DNA of 64,000 nucleotides from Apostichopus japonicus (taxonomy: Eukaryota; Echinodermata; Holothuroidea; Aspidochirotida; Stichopodidae): positions 26,337,666-26,401,665 of the forward strand of contig NC_092579.1 in assembly GCF_037975245.1 (NCBI RefSeq), read 5' to 3'. The notes below the pieces were generated by a model that saw only the letters and a program-made list of their open reading frames with translations, did not search any database and was not told where the DNA came from. The stretch's first letter is position 1. The number at the start of each line of letters is the position of its first letter. Positions 50,082 through 61,900 of this stretch are shown here, piece after piece. The position numbers and the translations under genes are program-made.

Positions 50082-51164
50082 CAGTGGCGGCGGAACCGGG
50101 GGGGGGGGCTTGGGGGCTCAGCCCCCCAATAAAAAAGTTGAGGGGGCAAATGCATGATAAGCCCCCCCAATATTTACCAAGGCTCCGAAACGTATACATC
50201 CGCCCATTTTTCAATGCATACTTGTCGATCTGTCCGATGCACACGTATACTCTATAGGTGTAATAATTTTAGTAATTGCTGGGGGACCCTCGGCCCGTCC
50301 CTTGGCTATAGACCACATTGTCACCCCAACCGCGTCTTCACGCCCCGTGAAAAGTGGAAGCAGTGAGTGTGAGTACCGGTAAGCGTAACACAACTTCGTC
50401 TTAGGCCAATGACTTGCCTCATTTCAGCCAGTTCTCCAACATCCCCTTAGTGGCGGATCGAGCGTCCATATATACAGTCAGGGGCGGATGCCCCCCCCCC
50501 CCCTGACGGACTCAAATGGACTGCTGGCGCCTTTTTCAGCTTTCACTACGTTTTACTTATTCGCGATTTTTGACTATTTTATTGCGCTCTCATATACCTA
50601 TTGACATTTGTCATATTCTGTCGGTGTATTTTCCGACAAAATGGCGACGACACCTATTTATTCTCCGTTTATCTGCAAATTAGCAAGGCCCCGGAAAGGG
50701 TCATTTCCTGCAATCTCGGGAGTATCTTTACTCAAAAAATTTCTGTACGCTCCGCGCCAACCTGTGGTGGCGCTCCGCTTAGATAGTGTCGAAAGCGCCC
50801 CTACAGACCATTCTTGCCCCCCCCCCGACCAATACCCCTAGCCCCGCCACTGCCCTTACTACACTCAAAAACGTCTTTGCGAGTACACTACGAGTAATAG
50901 CTACTCTCTTAAAACACCATCGAATATACAAATTACAATGTTTTTACAGACTTAACGTGCAATCTGAGAAATTGCAGGCTTGAGACCCATATTTTAGGGC
51001 CAGGTATTCGCAGCATAAAACACTCGAGAAGTGCCGTTTCCGGCCATCTGGGGGTTTGAAAAAACCCAAAATTTTCTTGTACGCTCCGCGCCAACCGATG
51101 GTGGCGCTCCGCTTAGATAGTCTCCATTAGCCCCCCCAATAATTTTTCCGTTCCGCCGCGCCTG
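50082..51164. mobile_element. hAT-like non-autonomous element, family C
   Basis: Ends CAGTGGCGGCGGAACC and TTCCGCCGCGCCTG, with a perfect 8-bp duplication CATGGCCA (50074-50081 and 51165-51172). A family B element is inserted within it at about 50450-50852. Without that, the element is about 680 bp. Confidence 0.92.
50450..50852. mobile_element. hAT-like MITE, family B copy 4, nested
   Basis: Starts AGTGGCGGATCGAGCG and ends AGCCCCGCCACTG, with family B interior. CCCTTA before and CCCTTACT after look like an eroded 8-bp duplication. It interrupts the family C element. Confidence 0.82.
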
Positions 51165-53175
51165 CATGGCCATATCGAGTTTCAGAAACTTTATAACTCT
51201 TTGACACATTAGAAGCAGTCAATTGAAATTGGCTGATCCACCGCATTTTATAGCGCTTGCCCAGTCAATTGAAATATATGCATACAACCGACTTTCCAAT
51301 TAATAATTGTTACCTCCAATCAGTAAACTCAAATCTTTTTTTTTAATTTTCCTAGTTAATCATCCACCCTGCAATATTTCTTGTCTTATGTTGACTTTGT
51401 ACAATCCTTTCTTATTTCTTTCTTTTTTCTTCCAAGCCTTTTATTCTTAAGTAATTTTAATAACGGCGGTATTTTTTTGTTAGAAGCCCTTATTTTTATT
51501 CCCATCACTCTGCAGAGTGCTATCAGCACCAAGTAAATAACCGTAGGAATCGATGAAATTATCTCATATTCTCAATACTTACGTCAAGCCGTCTCCCCGG
51601 TGACGTCAATAATTTCCTTTTCGTGGTTGCATTGATATAATGTGTAACGTCGATGCTCATTATTTTCCTACGGTGGCCTTGTGGTGACTTTCATTGTCGG
51701 TGCGTCATCACCTGTTTAATTTTACAGTGTTAACAATATGCGATCATTTATTGTCGAGGAAAAGAATAACGGTATTTTCCTGCTTATTGGCTGACAGGAT
51801 GAATGAACATCAGCTGAGTGGCCGTAATAATTAACTAATTGTTTTGAAAGTTAGGATCATGCGATCTATAAGCTCAAGAATGTTCGATAGTGGAGAAACA
51901 TTTATCAGTCTGTTTGACAGTGTGAATCCATTGCAAACACACGCATGTATATGTACAATGATTATCCAGAAAGATGGAGAGGGGCATGCTGTAGTATTGA
52001 TCGGCGGGCTGTGCGGGTCGGGAGGTTTGGTGAAGTTCCTGCGAATAATTTAATCTAGAAACTGCCCCAAAGGGGACAATGCGAAAACAATTGTGATAAG
52101 GTGCGCCATGTTTTGGCTAACATATATCCGCTTCATACAATTACACTCATTTGACGGATAGAATTTACTTAGACCTTCCATTTTATATGTGATATTTGTA
52201 TAAGTCCCGGCTAAATAAGTAGCACCTAACCAAGCATAACAAAAATCCTCGTCGGTTTAAACAGAAATAAAGAATATTTCATATTCCGAGAAAAAATTAC
52301 ATATGTTTTGAATTATCTTGGAACGCCAGTATTCTATATTTGGGCGTTCATATTGCACCAAACCCAAAAGGAAATGAAGCCGAAAGATAAAAAGAAGACG
52401 TAAACTGAGCAATAGTTGAATGCCTTTTTTAACCTTTGTTTTATTTTTGTTCAATTCACTACTTAAAGATGTCAATCCGTCTCGTCTCGCTGGTTGATTC
52501 GTTTTATTAACTTAAAACATACCTTGATTATTAGTGTGTTCTACTTTATAAATCCACAAAATTAGACCTCATTAGTTGAATCATTCATTCGTAAAAACGA
52601 CAAGTACAACTAATATTGTTGCTCGCTAACATTGTCTCTTCTTAGCTTCCGGTCGACGATAATGTCGTGGACGCTGAATGTGTTAACGTCTTTTATGAGC
52701 TTCCGTATATTCGGTTTTCACCTTCATTACGCCGAGTAATATCCACACACATTTTGAACAATGACGCACCTACTTGGACTAAGAAAGAATCGCATTTATA
52801 AAACATAACGTGGATGCTAACGCTTTTTTCACTTACGAAAGCTGCCTAGTTGTGCATTTACATCTACGTGGATTTTCGTGTGACATTTACATGAGGAAGG
52901 GCGGATAAAGCCATGGTGTCAAAGAGGATGTTATTGTGTTTGCATTGAAGTATTATATTGGTGGAGAAGATGGAATAATCACGCCACAAGGAATTCAAAG
53001 ATGTCACCATTTCTATATAAGGATACGAAGATTGAGTGAAATTCACGCACGGTTTTGATATCGTGGGAACATTGTGGTAAACATGTAATTTATATATATT
53101 TTTTTCAAGAAAATCATCAAATTGGCAGTGAGATGTTTGCTTGTTGACAAAGCCTTATTATTTAAATAATAAAAA

Positions 53176-53176
<1 letters not shown>

Positions 53177-53230
<54 letters not shown>

Positions 53231-53238
53231 AATATATA

Positions 53239-53311
<73 letters not shown>
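53177..53311. repeat. (TA)n microsatellite cluster
   Basis: Alternating TA with a few interruptions (GTATATATAAAT, ACATATACAT). Confidence 0.95.
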
Positions 53312-53314
<3 letters not shown>

Positions 53315-54360
53315 TTTTTATATTTAACAATTAAATTGTGTGTGTATAATTTTACAATGGAATAAATGAAGGAATAGCCTCAGGTAAGGTTCTTCGGTTA
53401 TTTTATACTTTCTTAGAGAATAATGTTGACAACAGGCATTCATACACACTTCTTGTAAATTCAATGTTGAAACTACTCGATGATAATTTACCTTACAACC
53501 TTTTAGTGCTGTTACCTATATCAGACGGAGGCCTATTCAGGCAAATGGATTCATCCTACACCCACCAAGCTGTATAAAACTGTATACCTATTATGAGTAG
53601 CAATATCTTTACACAGGCTACCGATCTCCTTGACGATAACGTACGACTATATGAATTTATGTTTGTATGAATATTTACATTTAAACTGTTTCAGCTCTCC
53701 TACCGAATGACATTTGCCTTAAAGTAATAATGCTAACCAATTATCTTTACTAACATTGTCGACAATGTCCATCTCATTAAGATGTATGCTACATAACAGT
53801 GTTACACCACATGTCTTTTGTTAAATGTTTTATTGTTATTTCACTGTATCACTGTTAGGCTATATCTCAAGTAAAGTAATCATTTGTGAACAATGTTTAT
53901 ATATATGATATAAATATATATATATATATATATATATTAATCTTCAGTTATGATTCCCGTAGTCAATCCAGTCAGTACATGTAGTATATGCATCAATTGA
54001 CCAATACCACCCACTTGGTCAGTATGTGTACTGTATAGTCACTGCGTTCAATACATATGGTCATCGATTGACCAATCACTAAAAATCAGACAGTGTAACT
54101 TATTAAGTGGAATCAATGAATATTGGTAACTGTATATATATATACTACTATCATGCTACATGAGACTTAGCGTGTGGGTGTTCCTATAACGCTGGGAATA
54201 CCGCTATAATAAACTTTAGAGTAGATATAGTATTTGTTTATAAAAGCATTAGTTAATTTTAGGTCGGTGTTTTCATGTGTTTTTTATCTACCATTATAAT
54301 TATGTCATATGGTTAACACATGAATGAACTGGAATCTACTTAAATCCAAAATCTGTTGTA

Positions 54361-54362
<2 letters not shown>

Positions 54363-54436
<74 letters not shown>

Positions 54437-54522
54437 GGCACTATCTATATATAGTATATATGGTATAGATATAGAATTTTTTTAGTTAAAATATATATAA
54501 TAATAATATATATATATATATC

Positions 54523-54578
<56 letters not shown>

Positions 54579-54584
54579 TATATA
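54363..54584. repeat. (TA)n microsatellite cluster
   Basis: Two long TA runs (54363-54432 and 54499-54584) separated by AT-rich sequence. Confidence 0.95.
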
Positions 54585-56418
54585 GCAAATGAAACAACTT
54601 TTCTTCAACCTCATTCGAAAATCCTCTTCTGAAACGCTTTCATTTTCTAAGAAAAAGGAAGCTATCAATCTGTTTGTCACAGCAGAAGAGCAAAGATTTT
54701 GAATTTTGAATGAGACGCTATATGCATTTAATCACGGTCTGACGTCATCCGTAGTTACAGACAGGGTAAAGATCACTTCTGCGTCACTATGAACGAGACT
54801 GAACTTATTTCAGTGTAGGTCTATGGGAAGTAAGCTGAGGTATTTGAATATACAGGTATAGGCTATACAAGGGATCAGTGCGTTTGCGTGTGAATGAATT
54901 GTTTAGGCTTCGTATATACGTGAGCTGTGCGTAATACGTACTAACCTTGCTCGTAAAGACTTATTCGTATTGTACATTCGTTCACGAAGTGAAGGACTCC
55001 ATCCCGGTAATTGCATTTATTGCAGCTTCTGTATGTTGCAATGTGTTTTTTAAACCTTATATAGTCGAAACGTTTTCAGAAAGTAGAATTTCAGAATTCG
55101 GTATAGGCCTATTCTGTAACTTATTTTTTGATAAGAATATACCAATAACTAATTTGCGATATGATCATTAATGTTTTCATGTTTTGTATTTGTTCAATAC
55201 ATGTATAGTTAAAGTTATCACTTCCCACACAGTGTTGTATAATGAGAGTTAAGACCATTTTGGCAGTCTGCAATACACAAGGAACTTTACAGCATATATA
55301 AGGTCACACGTTGAAAGTATGACAAACGTCACTAGCCATGTATTGCTTTATTTCGCGCTATCTTCAAACGATTATACGAGGATAAATTCCCCAATGTAAC
55401 CTTGCCGATAGCAATGCTCCCAGCATTAATATGAGAATTTACACATCACTTAAATTGAATAACTTAACTGCTTCCGTTTCGTAATTTCATTTTATTGCAT
55501 GAGGAAAACTCAGCAAGCTGTCACACGAACACATTTTTCAAAAGTTGTTTTCTCGTCGCTTCTGTCGTTATAAACTACAATTTTGTACAGCCTTGTGTAA
55601 CTTTAAACAAAATTGGTGTTTGAAATTGGCCTTATTGAAAGTTAATTGATAACAAGGCTACGATTTCATGTGGTAAAGCCAGCTATCGATAATAAATGAG
55701 AATTTGGTGTAAACTAGTTGGTTATTTATATGACCGTTACACATCTCGCTCAAAATAATGACTATTATAGTAACAACTTTCTTTGTCAACTCTATGATGT
55801 TTTCGTCTCGTCCAAAGTATCAATTAGTTGTTGGCTGAAGAACAACATACATGTTAATAAGTTTCTTGCATGTGACGTGAATATGCAGTCGTTCTGAAGT
55901 GTATGCGCACAATGCGTAACTTAACACCGACGAAAGTCATTTCAGGTGACTGACTTATGTTAAGAATTTGTTATCATTTGCTTTGTTAGTTAGGATGTTC
56001 CAAGTCTTGCTACTGCGTGTTATACAATATTTAGCCTGAAGTGTTATATCGAAAGATTATTTGTAATGTCAAATAGAGACAAAAGCGACTCGGATTTCTC
56101 AAATGAAGTTACGTCAGAATAAGAATGTCAGTCTTAACATTTATTTTTTGTTTTTTTCCTGCAGCGCTTAATATCGTTTTCTGGTCTGCTTTCATATTTT
56201 CTAGAATCATCTTAATCCGTTGCCGAGTTTTGCAGTCGTTACTATACAACGCTAATGAGCTTGTATCCATCCATACGTCATCTCGAAGAAATCAGATCCC
56301 GGAAAACACAACACTGAAACCGAGACAACTAAAACGCAACAACGATAGCATGGTTTTGTGTCCACAGAAGCCCTTAGCGTGTACTGATTAATTACATATT
56401 TCGGAAGCGTTTGACAGG

Positions 56419-56436
56419 ATGTTTGCAATTGAATAA
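56419..56436 (+). promoter_or_regulatory. Short upstream ORF before FBXL16 start
   Basis: A five-codon ORF (MFAIE) starts at ATG 56419 and stops at 56436, 13 nt before the main ATG and in another frame. If the transcript includes it, it could dampen translation. The transcript start is not known. Confidence 0.3.
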
Positions 56437-56449
56437 GCTGAAAGCTGAT

Positions 56450-57633
56450 ATGGCGGCCACTCAGACAGTTACCGGCACAATGAGTGTCGCTAACACGGTC
56501 AACGATCAAATAAGTGGAGGGAATTACCTTTCGTCTAACTCACCCGCCAAACCGGCCAGGCAGTTGTCCGATCCTAATCACAACTGCCTACAGGAACTCA
56601 AGGACGCCTTATTACCAAAAATGATCGAAGTGGACCAAACTGTGACGTCAGAGAAAGCAACAGACAACAGTAACAGCATAGTGAGTAACGGTAAGAGTAT
56701 AGCAAACGGTACGACAGAGACTAACAAGAAATGCGACTCTCGAAAACTCTTCAAAGCTCAAAGTTTTAACGAACTCCTCGAGGAGGAGGATTTCTTAATT
56801 CTTATGTTTCATCATTTTTCCGTCCCTGCGAGAAGCTTGTTAACTTTAGTGTGTAAACAATGGCGGACAATTCTCAACCAGCCATGCTTCTGGAGAAGTG
56901 TGGCGCCGATACTTCATAAGAGAGACTTGTACGAGGATGGCATTGATGGAAGTAAAGAATTTACATCTCTGACCACCTTTGAACTCAGAGAATTTGAATC
57001 CGTTTGTCTGGTGAGTGTCTCCGATATGGACATCTGTGAATTCATTGACCATTGTCCAAAGACCAAAAGAACATTGAAGGCTATATCACTGCGGCGCTCA
57101 ACAGTTACCGACGCTGGGTTGGAAGTCATGCTCGAACAATTAGGGGCTGTATCTTCTCTTGAGCTAAGCGGTTGTAACGACTTCACCGAGGCTGGACTCT
57201 GGGCAAGTCTTCAACCCCGACTTGTATCTCTCAGTATAAGTGACTGCATAAATGTAGCAGACGAAAGCGTGGCAGCAATTGCACAGCGGTTACCAAACCT
57301 CCAGGAATTGAATTTCCAAGCGTACCATGTCACCGACGGCGTCTTGGGATGTCTGGTGGCGCTTCGTGGTGGTTCCCTTTCGGTTTTGAGATTAAAGTCA
57401 TGTTGGGAGTTGACCAATCAAGCAGTGGTTAACCTTGTTCACTGTCTGCCACAGTTAACTACACTGTCTCTCTCGGGATGCAGTAAGATCACGGATGAAG
57501 GCGTTGAAATGATTGCAGCTAATATGGGTAAGCTAGTCAGTCTGGACTTATCATGGTGTCCACGAATCACTGATGCAGCTCTGGAGTATGTGGCGTGTGA
57601 TCTCTCAAAGCTGGAGGAATTGACCTTGGATAG
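56450..57633 (+). CDS. FBXL16: F-box and leucine-rich repeat protein 16 orthologue, first coding exon (partial, 394 aa)
   Basis: One long exon encodes residues 1-394 plus two bases and ends at donor ATAG|GTGAGT. ATG 56450 has a good context (GATATGGCGGCC); upstream in-frame sequence is stopped at 56375, and a second Met lies at residue 12. Residues 1-100 are low complexity. An F-box lies at about 104-150 ([16 protein letters not shown]). LRRs from about residue 195 closely match human FBXL16: [78 protein letters not shown]. The human protein is 479 residues, so about the last 100 are missing, and I see no matching exon up to 64000. FBXL16 binds SKP1 poorly and is known to associate with PP2A; it acts as a regulator more than a classic SCF adaptor. 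The 5' UTR may start at the acceptor near 56165. Confidence 0.93.
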
Positions 57634-57765
57634 GTGAGTATAGCTCGAACCGCATTAATTAATATTACCCTGAAATACCATGCAAACCAATGATTAGAAT
57701 TCCTCCGAACAAGGCACAAGGACACGTCGTAGGATTTCTAGATTATAGGGAAGTAATTTCTTGAA

Positions 57766-58060
57766 TTAAAGGCATTGAAGACTCGCCCCAAACTGCGAGC
57801 CGCGTTCTGAAAAAGTTAACTTTCCGTTGCTTGCAAGGGAAGTTTTCTGTTTGTCGCTACAAAATGCAAACAGTAATGAAATGTGATAGCTGTATGTACT
57901 GACTGTACACTAGTGTCTAATTACCGAAGGTAGCAAGCTGTGTGCGTATTTTCTGGGATCGATGGTAGTGTCTAACAATTTCTGTTACACCTCATTCGAA
58001 ACTAGGTCAGATTACCGGCATAAGACGTTTCTTTTTGCGCGAGTCTTCACACCCTCTTAA
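57766..58060. mobile_element. TTAA-flanked MITE, copy 3, internally deleted
   Basis: Same ends as the copies in the GGT introns (AGGCATTGAAGACTCG and CGCGAGTCTTCACACCC), bounded by TTAA at 57766 and 58057. It is about 80 bp shorter, missing the segment around the TTGATTGAACACTGTG block. Confidence 0.82.
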
Positions 58061-58816
58061 GGAATAGGGAACAGGGTTAACAGAACATAAGCTAGACACG
58101 AAAACACATGGACTATACCTACTATGTGATGTAAACGTGGCAGACGTAAGTTGAGGGGAGAATACGTGGGGTGTAGTGGGGTGGGGAAGGGGTGATTTAT
58201 GACGGGATACAATATCCGAATAAAGGAGTTCACTACACTGTACTTCATGCATCAGAGCACATTCATGAAAGGAGATTAAGGTAATTTGAACTGTCACATC
58301 TTCAATATGAAAGAATTCAGTATACTGTACACTACGACTGAAGGTTTACTGTTCAGTATACTTAGTTCAGCACAACCCCACCCCACCCTTCCCACCCCCA
58401 CACACACACACACAAAATTCACACAACTATCATAAAGTCTGTAAAGTAGATAATTAATGAGATATAATGATAATACAGTTTTGTGCTATAGCTGTATATT
58501 CTTCTTGTCAAGAGATGACCTTCCGAGCAGTTTGGAACATCGTGGTTAATTAATAACTTCCGAACGATTCATTTAATGTGTTCTTAACATAGAATGACGT
58601 GAAAGGGGATAATTATTGACACGTTAATGTGTTTGCTATATAAATTTATTACTCATTATTCGATGCCTCTATATCTAACTGGGAGGTTTATGGGGTTATC
58701 ATTCCAATCATCCAGATCAGTGAGCTTTTAGCCCTTTAATCTAATCATGAAATATTGCGTCTCATATCATTAAAGGAGCCATAAACCCAACTAAAATATT
58801 TACTTATAAGACAAGG

Positions 58817-58818
<2 letters not shown>

Positions 58819-58912
<94 letters not shown>
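58819..58912. repeat. (TA)n microsatellite
   Basis: About 47 uninterrupted TA units, the longest pure run in the window. Confidence 0.95.
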
Positions 58913-58915
<3 letters not shown>

Positions 58916-61900
58916 AATTAATCCCCTTCAAAGTTTTAATCGTGATATGTTTGTATTTTATATCGTAAAGCCATAGTAGCACTAATGCAATCGAAACCAC
59001 GTACGGCGGATATTCACAATTATATTAATAATATTAATACATAAATCACATTTGACTATTTTATAACTAGAAGCAATGCGGTACGTTTCCACTCCATCCA
59101 ACTATTTTGTTTTGATATACACAGAGGAGTTGTAATTTAATATATTCAGACATATTTTCTACGTGAGACAAGAGAGCTGCTATGTATAGCGTCTGTCTAC
59201 TGAAGACAGCATCACGCATGCCGTGTATAATATATTATTACTAAATCGTCTGGAATGAAGACTCCTCGAAGCACTGCTACATACAGAGAGTATCACTGAC
59301 ATGTTATCATCAAGTCCTTTATATGCTTGTCTTTATTTGATTAGTCAAACCACGACTGGCATGTATCCAGCAAACCTATACTCATGCTTGGGTTGTTGAA
59401 GTATATATATACGGCAGGTTCCTACGTAAGCTTTCAGCAGAAGTGACGTCAAACTTGTGTGTAGGCGATGAACATTAATCATCTCCACACAATGCCGATC
59501 CAAGTCACCTATAGTTAATGGCCTGGGACTGTCGCGATTGAGGCTGAGTTCGCAAAGATGGCTATCATCTTATCCTCCCCGGGGCTGTATCGGTATCGTC
59601 AATGTAGGTCACTTCCTCTCTCTTACTTTAGATTAAACAGTAGGTAAGTCAATAGCCAGCTAAATATATATGCATACAGTATCCTCTGTGTAAATGCTAT
59701 TAAAGAATTTGATTATATCAAATTACTTTGTTTACTCAAATGAAAGCAAACACAAGCCCATACAGTAAGTAACCAATAGCGACTGAGCCGTTTATATTTT
59801 CCTCTGCATGATGACATACGAACACAAGATTTTACAACATGATATTAAGATTAACCTTTATATAAGAGATATACATTTCAACCCAGATTAAAGCTATTTT
59901 TTATTTATTGATATTTTTTATAAGGTTCTATTTATTTCAAAGATGAACAACCTTTTTCAGGATTTCTTCTTAACTTTGTGAAACAAGAAGTTAAGACCAT
60001 GATGTATCCACATCATGTCTATACAAAACACACTTTAACGAAGGGGCTCCTAGAATATACGATATCAGGTCCCTGCTTTAACAATATAAACAAGAAAACG
60101 AATTGTGAGAAAGAATATTTTTGTAAAAAAAATATATGTTAATAAATACGAAGCAATTAGTTACAAGCTAACATTAAAATAATTAATATTATAAAAAGAT
60201 ATCAAATATAGGTTTACAACGGTACCATCAGAAATACAGCACGCTTGACATACAATTTTTATTATACCACCTTACTGTCAACCGTATACAACTAATAATA
60301 CAACGTATCTGATCCCGTTTAATACGATTTATAACGCAATGCTTACAACTATGGCCTTATATACTAACCATACATATATACAATTATGGCCTTCCTTATC
60401 CTGCTTACAAATATGGCCTTTTTTATCATACAAATAACTTGACTCATTTTGCCACTCAAGTGCAGCAGTTTTCGAACCCATATAGCCTATAGATGAGATA
60501 ATTCCCGCAACACAATGCTGCATTAATCAATCTATGGATGGTTATACGAACTACATCATAAACAAACGCATACTGGCAACTCCAGAAAAAAAAGAAGAAA
60601 CCTTTAATTACAAGAAGTGCAATGGTGAATAAAAATCCTATACACGTTTCTTCTAATTACTTCAGTGGCAAATTTAGACAATGAGGATCTCTTAGCGGAA
60701 TTAGAACATGGAATATTCTCCCTACGATACAGCATCTTGCCGTGCATGCGTGGGCTTAAAAAGGTGGCAAATAATACTGGACTGCATTTTGTGAGGCCTA
60801 TATACGCAGTATACCGTTGAATAGTATGCTGCTGAAGCGGGTGTTTACAAACTCCGCATACATTGAGCACGTTATCATCTAGTGTGATAGCATATCGAAG
60901 GATTAGTTTTGGTTTTCTTGAAAAGAATTCACATCAAACTTTATATGTTTCTGATGTATAGAGGCATCCGGAACAGTATAAAGGGACTATATAAAGGATT
61001 AATGATGGAATTAATGAAAGTATTAATGATGGCATCAATAACAAGTATACAAGGATACATAACCATAATCTAGAAAAGGAGGCCACAACTGACGTCGAAG
61101 GATTCAAAACATGGCCGAATTGGACGGTCACATGCATGTACACACAGGCATTTCTTGCCCCTGTTATAGAATCAAAGATTTCTAATCTTATAGATTAACA
61201 ACATAACGGCACCGTTTGGTACGTAGGAGGATGAGGGGGAGGCTAAGTCGGGTGAAACAAAAATAAAATAAAAGACGAACCTGCAGCTGAATATGATTAT
61301 TAAGCACAGACACGTGATTGTAAACGTGACTGAGACACGTAACTGTATATCTGGATAAATTAGTTCAGTGTAACTAAATAATAACCCTGTTTCAATTAAC
61401 ACATGACTCATACCTTCATACTATTGAATTGTACGACAGATACCGCGCCTTAATTACTTGTTATTATTTTTTTTTTGTGGGAATATTCGCAATCGCCTCC
61501 TTTTCACTTCATTCTACAATTGCGGATGTTTTCAATAACAGACGACAGTAACAACACGCCAATATCGGCGTCGGCTTGGTTTCGAAGCATTCCCTAGTGT
61601 ACAACACAGAGAAAAAGGAGCGACTTAAAACCATTTCGACAAATGAAATTTTCTACGCAAAATTCATTTTTTTTTCAATTCGGTACGCTTGGCTGTTTTC
61701 ACATTTGGGATTATTTCTTTTTCAAACGCTACGTCTAAAATGTTTAGCAATCAAATGTAGTTTATTTATAGATGACGGCACAGACGGGAAAATATTAAAT
61801 TATTAAAATATATCTAAATCATTTAAACTTAAACCTCCAGCGTGGAACAACAACCATGTCATTTTAATTTGTTTAACTTTTTACGCTATGAAAACCTACA

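Larger units (their letters stand above)
45800..56164. other. Intergenic region between GGT and FBXL16
   Basis: No gene recognised. It contains a LINE fragment, a 41-bp minisatellite, the nested hAT-like elements at 50082-51164 and four TA-rich microsatellites (53177-53311, 53910-53937, 54363-54432, 54499-54584). Open frames are under 82 codons outside repeats. Confidence 0.65.

Noticed and set aside
53043-53330. IYIYIY-type ORFs here and at 3760, 41251 and 58818
   Set aside because: Translations of TA microsatellites.
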